Origin: Chromatiales bacterium
GTDB taxonomy: Bacteria; Pseudomonadota; Gammaproteobacteria; Chromatiales; Chromatiaceae
Length of the DNA: 36,741 nucleotides
NCBI GenBank assembly: GCA_028278145.1
Contig: JANQEV010000005.1
Location: 1-36,741 of the forward strand
Direction: 5' to 3'
Positions within the stretch are counted from its first letter, which is position 1. Each line of letters begins with the position of its first letter. Position numbers and translations under genes: made by a program. The notes under the pieces are model-generated. The model was given only the letters and a program-made list of their open reading frames with translations. It searched no databases and had not been told where the DNA came from. Of the stretch, positions 26,563 through 33,286 are shown one piece after another.

Positions 26563-26721
26563 TTACCTCCAATTAGCGACATGCCTGCCTTCAGGTGGAT
26601 TCAAGGATATCTGCCTCACACCGACGCAAGGCAGCTCCCGAGGATTCATGGAGGCTATGGTGTAGCTTGTCAACATAGAGGCCATTATTCCCATGCTCTC
26701 CATACCACCAAGACCCATCAT
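26563..26721 (-). CDS. candidate small ORF in the cytochrome operon
   Basis: A 52-codon frame lies in the 295-bp gap between the SHP-like gene and the class I cytochrome gene. It starts with two ATG codons and is methionine-rich at first (MMGLGGMESMGIMASM), then polar, ending HVANWR. Its TAA directly abuts the GGAGG of the next gene, an arrangement that permits coupling. No ribosome-binding site is evident at the ATG, and the frame stays open for about 20 codons upstream without a standard start. It may be chance or a decayed gene. Confidence 0.22.
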   Translation of the reverse strand: MMGLGGMESMGIMASMLTSYTIASMNPRELPCVGVRQISLNPPEGRHVANWR

Positions 26722-26852
26722 GGAATTAATCTGAGGGTCCTTATGTTTAATTAGTAACTTCTTATAGAGTTGTCCATTTTTCAGCTATTTTCAAGCCAAC
26801 CCAAAAGGATAGGTACAATCCTCCTTTACATCATCCATAGTGCATAGCATGT

Positions 26853-27248
26853 TCACTGGCTACGCAACAGCATTATGATGTCCCCTTTCTCCTGGGGCGT
26901 ACACTCCCTTCCCCAAGTCCATTTGCAGTTGCGACGGAACCATTTTTCTATTTTTTTCTGGTCTGTGAGACGCTTTGGATTTACTGAGGTTGCCATAGGT
27001 GCAATGCGTTTCCCGGTACGCTGATGCTTTCCAACCATAGTCAGATCGGCACCATGACAGGTAGAGCAACTACGCTGCCTGGGATCCGCTTTGGCACTCA
27101 CTTTCTTACTCCATAATGCCGCACCTTTACTAGCCGAAAAACTGCCAGCCCCGGCATTCACGTAGTGCTGCAGCAAATCATCAACACTCCCCGCCATACC
27201 CAGGTTAGGTAGCAGTAATAACAATACAACTGTCAGTTGTTTCTTCAT
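26853..27248 (-). CDS. SHP-like c-type cytochrome (DUF1924)
   Basis: A 131-residue exported haem protein. After a signal peptide (MKKQLTVVLLLLLPNLGMAG) the mature part has SASKGAALWS, the haem site RSCSTCHGADLT, GKHQRTGKRIAPMATSVNPKRLTD and KWFRRNCKWTWGRECTPQEKGDIIMLL. The Asn in RRNC and the cysteine pair around it match sphaeroides haem protein (SHP), where the Asn is a displaceable haem ligand and the cysteines form a disulfide. SHP binds oxygen or nitric oxide; the physiological task is unsettled. The ATG at 27248 follows an AGGAGAGG-type ribosome-binding site; a TTG two codons earlier is less likely. It is the first gene of the operon and divergent from dusB. Confidence 0.9.
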   Translation of the reverse strand: MKKQLTVVLLLLLPNLGMAGSVDDLLQHYVNAGAGSFSASKGAALWSKKVSAKADPRQRSCSTCHGADLTMVGKHQRTGKRIAPMATSVNPKRLTDQKKIEKWFRRNCKWTWGRECTPQEKGDIIMLLRSQ

Positions 27249-27398
27249 CCTCAAACTAACCTCTCCTTTCCATTTTATTAACCGTATAGCAGTTTTAATG
27301 TAAAAAGGAACACAAAATCGCCAATGCCGGTGCTTACATCTTGCGCAACAGATTTATCGGCGTACCATGTACAGCCCCTGCACCTGAAGTGAACTGAT

Positions 27399-28385
27399 AT
27401 GCGCATCGGACCATATAAGCTTAAGAACAACCTGCTGCTGGCACCGATGGCCGGTATTACCGACCTGCCATATCGCCGCATCTGCAGAGAACATGGTGCA
27501 GGCCTGGCCGTGTCCGAGATGGTCACCTCTGACTCCACACTCTGGGCCTCTCCTAAAAGCCTGCGTCGTCTCGATTTCTCTGGCGAGCCTGGTCCAATCG
27601 CGGTACAGCTGTTGGGATCTGACCCGGAAAGTATGGCCCGGGCCGCCCAAGCTAATGTTGATTCCGGCGCCGACATCATTGATATAAATATGGGCTGCCC
27701 AGCAAAAAAAGTGTGTCGAGTAGCCGCGGGTGCAGCCCTGCTGCAGGATGAGAAAAAGGCACAGCAGATACTGGATGCTGTAGTGGCAGCAGTGGATGTG
27801 CCGGTAACTCTGAAGATCCGTACCGGCTGGGACCCGGAACACCGCAACGGCGTCAGTATCGCCAGAATCGCACAGGAATCAGGCATACAGGCACTGACCG
27901 TACACGGCCGTACCCGTGCCTGTGGCTTCTCAGGACAGGCCGAATACTACACCATCAGCGAGATCAAACAGGCTGTCTCCATACCGGTAATTGCCAATGG
28001 CGACATCAATACCCCAGAAATTGCAAAAAAGGTCTTGGCAACCACTGGAGTTGACGGCATTATGGTAGGCCGTGCAGCCCGGGGCCGGCCCTGGCTGTTT
28101 CGTGAGATGGAACACTATCTGAAAACCGGAGAGGAGCTGCCAAATCCATCACCAGAATGGATAGGCAATCTGATACTGCAACATTTAGAACAGCTATATG
28201 CTTTTTATGGGGAGTCCCAGGGGACACGCATCGCGCGCAAACACCTGGGATGGTATAGCCGGGGATATGCAGGTGCCGCAGAGTTCAGAGACAGGATAAA
28301 CCGGACTGGGACAACCCAGGAACAACAGGCATTAGTGAAAGGGTATTACTATAAAATTACAGCCAACAAGGAGCTGGCAGCATGA
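27399..28385 (+). CDS. dusB: tRNA-dihydrouridine synthase B
   Basis: A 328-residue FMN enzyme that reduces specific uridines in tRNA to dihydrouridine. It starts MRIGPYKLKNNLLLAPMAGITDLPYR, nearly the same as E. coli DusB. NMGCPAKKV holds the catalytic cysteine, and TLKIRTGWD, LTVHGRTR, PVIANGDI and GIMVGRAARGRPW form the TIM-barrel FMN site. It overlaps fis by 4 bp (ATGA), the classic dusB-fis operon. Confidence 0.96.
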   Translation: MRIGPYKLKNNLLLAPMAGITDLPYRRICREHGAGLAVSEMVTSDSTLWASPKSLRRLDFSGEPGPIAVQLLGSDPESMARAAQANVDSGADIIDINMGCPAKKVCRVAAGAALLQDEKKAQQILDAVVAAVDVPVTLKIRTGWDPEHRNGVSIARIAQESGIQALTVHGRTRACGFSGQAEYYTISEIKQAVSIPVIANGDINTPEIAKKVLATTGVDGIMVGRAARGRPWLFREMEHYLKTGEELPNPSPEWIGNLILQHLEQLYAFYGESQGTRIARKHLGWYSRGYAGAAEFRDRINRTGTTQEQQALVKGYYYKITANKELAA

Positions 28386-28684
28386 CTATGGACGCCACCA
28401 TGGTTCAAGAGAAGAATATTGAAAGGGCAAGTTTTTCCGTCAGGTCGCATAGAAAGAGTGAGTTATTGCGCGACTCGGTACGTGAGGCGCTGGACAGCTA
28501 CTTTGCTCAAATGGATGGCCACAGCGTATCCGACCTGTATCGGATGGTATTATCGGAGGTCGAGCAACCTCTGTTTGAAGCGGTACTGCGCCAAACCAAC
28601 GGCAACCAGAGCCGGGCCTCTGAGATGCTTGGCATCAGCCGCAGTACTCTGCGTAAGAAAATGGCCCTGTATAACCTTGATTGA
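28382..28684 (+). CDS. fis: DNA-binding protein Fis
   Basis: A 100-residue nucleoid-associated regulator (98 in E. coli). The C-terminal helix-turn-helix is clear: FEAVLRQTNGNQSRASEMLGISRSTLRKKMALYNL. The N-terminal beta-hairpin arm region is variable here. Fis bends DNA and activates rRNA and other promoters during fast growth. The start overlaps the dusB stop. Confidence 0.95.
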   Translation: MTMDATMVQEKNIERASFSVRSHRKSELLRDSVREALDSYFAQMDGHSVSDLYRMVLSEVEQPLFEAVLRQTNGNQSRASEMLGISRSTLRKKMALYNLD

Positions 28685-28687
28685 GAA

Positions 28688-28732
28688 TTAGGATAACTCT
28701 CTATCCTAATAACACCGCCAACAATAGTTGGC
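28688..28732 (+). terminator. two stem-loops after fis
   Basis: TTAGGATA/TATCCTAA (28688-28709, 6-base loop) and GCCAAC/GTTGGC (28717-28732, 4-base loop) are both perfect inverted repeats directly after the fis stop. Neither is followed by a T run, so they may be rho-dependent or serve to stabilise the transcript end. Confidence 0.4.
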
Positions 28733-28827
28733 AGAAACATAAACAACCCGACAACCATGAACCCTGCCACCAGCCCAGCGGCCGATGGCGTTATGGCTGT
28801 TGGCATAACCTGTAGAAGAGACCAACT

Positions 28828-30387
28828 ATGTCAGCCATCACCCGAGCCCTAATCAGCGTATCCGACAAAACCGGTATTGTGGAGTTTGCCCGCGCCCTGA
28901 GTGAACGCAAAGTGGAGATACTCTCCACCGGCGGTACTGCCCGCCTGTTAACCGAGAATGAAGTCCCGGTAATCGAGGTTTCTGAACACACCGGATTTCC
29001 TGAAATGATGGATGGTCGGGTAAAAACCCTGCACCCCAAGATCCATGGTGGCATCCTGGGACGCCGTGGTACCGATGACGCGGTCATGCGTGAGAATGAG
29101 ATCGCCCCCATAGACATAATTGTGGTCAACCTATATCCATTCGAACAGACTGTGGCCAATCCTGACTGTGACCTGCCTACCGCCATTGAGAACATCGACA
29201 TCGGTGGACCCACCATGCTGCGGGCCGCAGCCAAGAACCATAAAGATGTAACCGTGGTAGTGGATGCTGCTGACTATGCAAGAGTCCTGGAAGAGATGGA
29301 CGCCAATAATGGTGCGGTAACTGACAGCACCAGATTCGACCTGGCAGTAAAGACCTTTGAACACACCTCAGGCTATGATGGCGCCATCGCCAACTACCTG
29401 GGCACACGCTTGGGCGATGAACCTGCGGATTTCCCCCGCACCATCAACCTGCAGTACCACCAGGTACAGACCATGCGCTATGGCGAGAATCCACATCAGA
29501 AGGCTGCATTTTTTGTGGAACAGGATCAGCCAGAGGCCTGCATCTCCACCGCCAGGCAGTTGCAGGGCAAGGAACTCTCATACAACAACATTGGCGATAC
29601 CGATGCGGCCCTGGAGTGCGTCAAGCAGTACGACGAAGGTCCGGCCTGTGTGATCGTAAAGCACGCCAACCCTTGCGGTGTAGCACTGGGTTCCAGCCTG
29701 CTGGAGTCCTATGACCGCGCTTACAGTACCGATCCTGAATCCGCCTTTGGTGGCATCATCGCCTTCAACCAGGAGTTGGATGCCGAAACCGCCCAGGCCA
29801 TCGTGGATCGTCAGTTCGTAGAGGTGATCATAGCCCCCAAGGTGTCGCAGGCCGCCATCGATGTGGTCAGCGCCAAGAAAAACGTGCGCCTGCTGGAGTG
29901 TGGCGAGTGGACTGCAGAGGCACTGCATCGCCAGGACTTCAAACGGGTTAATGGTGGACTGCTGGTACAGGATGCCGACCTGCAATTGAACAATGAACTC
30001 AAGGTGGTAACCAAACGCGCCCCCACCGAGCAAGAGATGAAAGACCTTATATTCACCTGGCGGGTGGCCAAGTTCGTAAAATCCAATGCCATCGTCTACG
30101 GTAAGGACAACATGACCATTGGTGTGGGTGCCGGACAGATGAGCCGGGTCAACTCCGCTCGCATTGCCGCAATCAAGGCCGAGCATGCCGGACTGGAAGT
30201 GCCTGGATCAGTCATGGCCTCGGATGCATTCTTCCCCTTCCGCGACGGCCTGGACAACGCGGCCTCGGTTGGCATTCGCGCCGTTATCCAGCCTGGTGGC
30301 TCCATGCGCGATGAAGAGGTGATTGCCGCCGCGGATGAACATGACATCGCCATGGTATTCACCGGCATGCGGCATTTCAGACACTAA
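28828..30387 (+). CDS. purH: bifunctional AICAR formyltransferase / IMP cyclohydrolase
   Basis: A 519-residue enzyme for the last two steps of IMP synthesis. The N-terminal MGS-like cyclohydrolase domain (about residues 1-200) has [47 protein letters not shown] and [10 protein letters not shown]. The formyltransferase domain has [38 protein letters not shown] and [15 protein letters not shown], then GMRHFRH at the end. purD follows after 103 bp that contain a palindromic repeat. Confidence 0.97.
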   Translation: MSAITRALISVSDKTGIVEFARALSERKVEILSTGGTARLLTENEVPVIEVSEHTGFPEMMDGRVKTLHPKIHGGILGRRGTDDAVMRENEIAPIDIIVVNLYPFEQTVANPDCDLPTAIENIDIGGPTMLRAAAKNHKDVTVVVDAADYARVLEEMDANNGAVTDSTRFDLAVKTFEHTSGYDGAIANYLGTRLGDEPADFPRTINLQYHQVQTMRYGENPHQKAAFFVEQDQPEACISTARQLQGKELSYNNIGDTDAALECVKQYDEGPACVIVKHANPCGVALGSSLLESYDRAYSTDPESAFGGIIAFNQELDAETAQAIVDRQFVEVIIAPKVSQAAIDVVSAKKNVRLLECGEWTAEALHRQDFKRVNGGLLVQDADLQLNNELKVVTKRAPTEQEMKDLIFTWRVAKFVKSNAIVYGKDNMTIGVGAGQMSRVNSARIAAIKAEHAGLEVPGSVMASDAFFPFRDGLDNAASVGIRAVIQPGGSMRDEEVIAAADEHDIAMVFTGMRHFRH

Positions 30388-30392
30388 GATAT

Positions 30393-30465
30393 TAACCGCC
30401 AAGAGCACGAAGGACGCCAAGGATAGAAGCATGATACCTGGCGCTCTTCGCGTCCTTTGCGGTTA
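30393..30465 (+). repeat. imperfect palindromic intergenic repeat between purH and purD
   Basis: TAACCGC (30393-30399) and GCGGTTA (30459-30465) bound an imperfect palindrome. Its arms carry related GAAGGACGCCAAGG and GAAGAGCGCCAGG-type words. The layout resembles short dispersed proteobacterial intergenic repeats with GCCAAGGACGC words. Only one copy is in this window. Confidence 0.6.
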
Positions 30466-30490
30466 GCAAAAAGATAAGGGCAACAACATC

Positions 30491-31777
30491 ATGAACATCC
30501 TCGTAATCGGCAGTGGCGGACGCGAACACGCACTGGCCTGGAAGGCAGCGCAATCACCTCTGGCAGACAAGGTCTATGTGGCACCTGGCAATGCCGGTAC
30601 CGCCCTGGAGACAGCGCTGGAGAATGTGGATATAGCTGCCGATGACATCCAGGGGTTGATCTCCTTCGCCCGTGGTAATGATATTGGTCTGACTATCGTG
30701 GGACCGGAAGCACCACTGGTAATGGGTATTGTGGATGCATTTGCAGCCGCAGACCTGAGCTGTTTCGGACCATCCAAGGGCGCAGCCCAACTAGAGGGTT
30801 CGAAATCCTTCACCAAGGATTTTCTGGCCCGGCACAACATCCCCACCGGCAGCTATCAGACCTTTACTGATCAGGATGAAGCTCTGGCCTATGTGCGTCA
30901 GCAGGGTGCCCCCATTGTGGTCAAGGCCGACGGCCTGGCTGCGGGCAAAGGAGTCATTGTTGCCACAGAACTGGCCCAGGCTGAAGATGCCATCCGGGAT
31001 ATGCTATCCGGCAATGCCTTTGGTGAGGCCGGCCACCGGGTGGTGATCGAAGAACATCTGGAGGGGGAAGAGGCCAGCTTCATTGTTATGGCCGATGGCG
31101 AGCATGTACTGCCCATGGCCACCAGCCAGGACCACAAACGGGTAGGAGATGGCGATACCGGACTCAACACCGGCGGTATGGGTGCCTACTCCCCGGCCCC
31201 GGTAGTGACGGACGAGATCTACCAGCGCATCATGGATGAAGTAATCCTGCCCACAGTAAAAGGCATGGCTGAGGATGGCCTCCCCTACACCGGGTTTCTC
31301 TATGCAGGGCTGATGATCGCGCCAGACGGCACTCCCAACGTAATAGAATACAACTGCCGTTTTGGTGATCCAGAGACCCAGCCCATCATGCTGCGTATGC
31401 AGTCTGATCTCACTGCGCACTGTCAGGCGGCGATGGATGGCAAGCTGGACAGCGAGACCACCAGTTGGGATCCCAGGGCGTCCCTGGGTGTGGTGCTGGC
31501 AGCTGGCGGTTACCCCTCCAGCTATAGCAAGGGCAACACTATCTCCGGTCTGCCTGAAACTGAAACAGATGGAGAGAAAGTATTCCATGCCGGCACCGCC
31601 AGCAAGGATGGAGCAGTAGTCACCTCCGGCGGACGTGTCCTGTGTGTAACGGCACTGGGAGAAAGTGTGGCTGCAGCCCAAAACCGGGCCTATGCATTGG
31701 CACAGCAGATAAGCTGGCAGGACTCTTTCTATCGTAGCGATATCGGCTACCGGGCCGTGGAGCGAGAACAGAGTTAA
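30491..31777 (+). CDS. purD: phosphoribosylamine-glycine ligase
   Basis: A 428-residue ATP-grasp enzyme (GAR synthetase) of purine synthesis. Signatures: [95 protein letters not shown] and [14 protein letters not shown]. The length agrees with E. coli PurD (429). It lies after purH; the VanZ-like gene begins 1 bp after its stop. Confidence 0.97.
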   Translation: MNILVIGSGGREHALAWKAAQSPLADKVYVAPGNAGTALETALENVDIAADDIQGLISFARGNDIGLTIVGPEAPLVMGIVDAFAAADLSCFGPSKGAAQLEGSKSFTKDFLARHNIPTGSYQTFTDQDEALAYVRQQGAPIVVKADGLAAGKGVIVATELAQAEDAIRDMLSGNAFGEAGHRVVIEEHLEGEEASFIVMADGEHVLPMATSQDHKRVGDGDTGLNTGGMGAYSPAPVVTDEIYQRIMDEVILPTVKGMAEDGLPYTGFLYAGLMIAPDGTPNVIEYNCRFGDPETQPIMLRMQSDLTAHCQAAMDGKLDSETTSWDPRASLGVVLAAGGYPSSYSKGNTISGLPETETDGEKVFHAGTASKDGAVVTSGGRVLCVTALGESVAAAQNRAYALAQQISWQDSFYRSDIGYRAVEREQS

Positions 31778-31778
31778 G

Positions 31779-32129
31779 ATGTCGTTGCAGCACATATTCC
31801 AGGCCTTGCTGTATCTGGCCATGGGCATAATTCTGGCTATGGCGACCAGTACCACAGACCACTCCGCAGCCACCGGGATCAATGACAAGGTGGGCCATAT
31901 CCTGGCCTTTATCCTGCTTGGACTCCTGGCCCAGCAGGCGTTTCCCCGCCATCGCATGAACTGGATTCTATATGCCTGGCTGCTTGCATATGGACTGGCA
32001 ATCGAGTTGATCCAGTACTTTATCCCTGAACGCAGCTTCTCACTACTGGACCTGGCCGCAGATGCCACCGGGCTCGTCGTCGCGTTTATCCTGATGCAGA
32101 CTCTAAAGCCGGCAGCACGCGTGCGCTGA
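31779..32129 (+). CDS. VanZ-like membrane protein
   Basis: A 116-residue membrane protein with about four helices. The VanZ-like pattern is NDKVGHILAFILLGLLAQ, LAYGLAIELIQYF and SFSLLDLAADATGLVVAF, with the conserved acidic residues in the helices. The family is named after a teicoplanin-resistance protein but is widespread without a known function. It is probably translated with purD. The last 44 bp overlap the 3' end of the AmgK-like gene on the other strand. Confidence 0.85.
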   Translation: MSLQHIFQALLYLAMGIILAMATSTTDHSAATGINDKVGHILAFILLGLLAQQAFPRHRMNWILYAWLLAYGLAIELIQYFIPERSFSLLDLAADATGLVVAFILMQTLKPAARVR

Positions 32130-33084
32130 TAAGTTCCACCAGGGGTTGCAACTCTGGATACTCTGGCCCTAGGTCCACGATATAACCCAGGGTACGGGGT
32201 ATATCCTGCAGATAACCGGGCTTGGCATCGCGTATATTGAGACGGGCAAAGATTCCTGACGCCTTGAGGTGACGCTGCACCCCCATGAGATCAAACCAGC
32301 GCAGAAAGGAGTCTTCATGCTCACTGCGCAGAACGCCAGACTGCAAGGCCAGCTCATAGTAACCAAGCACCCACTGCCTGATCCGCTCCCGGGGCCAACT
32401 TATGTAACAGTCTTTTAGCAGTGACACCAGATCGTAGGTTACAGGCCCAACCACGGCATCCTGAAAATCCAAGATCCCCGGATTGGGCGCAGCGGTTACC
32501 AACAGGTTCCTGGAATGGTAGTCACGATGCACAAACACCTGTGGCTGTTCCAGGGCATTGCCAATCAGCAGTTCAAACAGCTCATCCAACGCCTGCTGTT
32601 CGTTATCAGACAAATCCAGTTCCAGGTGACTCCCCAGCAACCAGTCCCGGAACAGATCCATCTCCTGCAGCAGCAATTCCCGGGAGTACAGGGGTAGATC
32701 ATCACGCTGACCACAGGCCTGCATTACCATCAGGGCAGCTAGGGCATCAGAATAGAGCCGCTCACTACCGTCTGTTGCCAACCTTTCCAGATAGAGTTCG
32801 CTCCCTAGATCACCCAACAACAGAAAACCCTGCTCCAGGTCAGATGCATACACCTGGGGTACATTCAGGCCCAATTCCAGCAGATGACCAGCAATAGCTA
32901 CAAACGGGCGACAATCCTCATTCTCCGGGGGCGCATCCATGGCAATACGGGTAGTTCCATCAGGCAGTGTTATACGGAAATATCGCCGAAAACTGGCATC
33001 GCCTGAAGCCGGCTCAAGCTTGTAGTCACTGCTGCCGACAATACCGGTCAGCCAACCACGGAGGAGGCGCTCTCTTTGGGGCAT
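32086..33084 (-). CDS. amgK: AmgK-like aminoglycoside phosphotransferase family kinase
   Basis: A 332-residue kinase with the APH fold. SGDASFRRYFRI is the ATP-loop equivalent, VFVHRDYHSRNLLV the catalytic loop (Asp and Asn), and GILDFQDAVVGPVTYDLVSLLKDCY the metal-binding segment. In Pseudomonas, AmgK phosphorylates N-acetylmuramate and N-acetylglucosamine at C1 for peptidoglycan recycling, and its gene lies divergent from lptD as here. The nucleotidyltransferase gene murU, normally next to it, is not adjacent: the downstream neighbour is the VanZ-like gene in the opposite direction. The ATG at 33084 (MPQRERLL, with AGGA upstream) is preferred to 33162, whose extra 26 residues are not family-like. 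Confidence 0.85.
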   Translation of the reverse strand: MPQRERLLRGWLTGIVGSSDYKLEPASGDASFRRYFRITLPDGTTRIAMDAPPENEDCRPFVAIAGHLLELGLNVPQVYASDLEQGFLLLGDLGSELYLERLATDGSERLYSDALAALMVMQACGQRDDLPLYSRELLLQEMDLFRDWLLGSHLELDLSDNEQQALDELFELLIGNALEQPQVFVHRDYHSRNLLVTAAPNPGILDFQDAVVGPVTYDLVSLLKDCYISWPRERIRQWVLGYYELALQSGVLRSEHEDSFLRWFDLMGVQRHLKASGIFARLNIRDAKPGYLQDIPRTLGYIVDLGPEYPELQPLVELISARVLPALESASG

Positions 33085-33146
33085 ATCTATCCTGAAATCA
33101 ATTAGTTTTGACGAAAAGCAACTATTTTGACAGATATATGTGAAAT

Positions 33147-33188
33147 AATCGCATAGAACCATTGAAGATTTCCTGATTCTATGCGATT
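33147..33188. promoter_or_regulatory. 12-bp perfect inverted repeat in the amgK-lptD divergent region
   Basis: AATCGCATAGAA (33147-33158) and TTCTATGCGATT (33177-33188) pair perfectly across an 18-base spacer. Just upstream are TTGACA (33127) and an extended -10-like TGAAATAAT (33141-33149), which are spaced too closely to work together. TTTT follows the right arm. It could be an operator for both genes or a leader hairpin of lptD. Confidence 0.4.
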
Positions 33189-33286
33189 TTATGCACCCTT
33201 TGCTAGATTAGGCGGCGACTCACTCGGGAATGCAGAGATGTACTCAGTGGACAACCAAAAACTGATAAAAAACAGAGAAGTATAAA

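Noticed and set aside
31004..32068. A 354-codon minus-strand frame opposite purD and the VanZ-like gene
   Set aside because: Both sense-strand genes are clear; the antisense translation has no recognisable family features.
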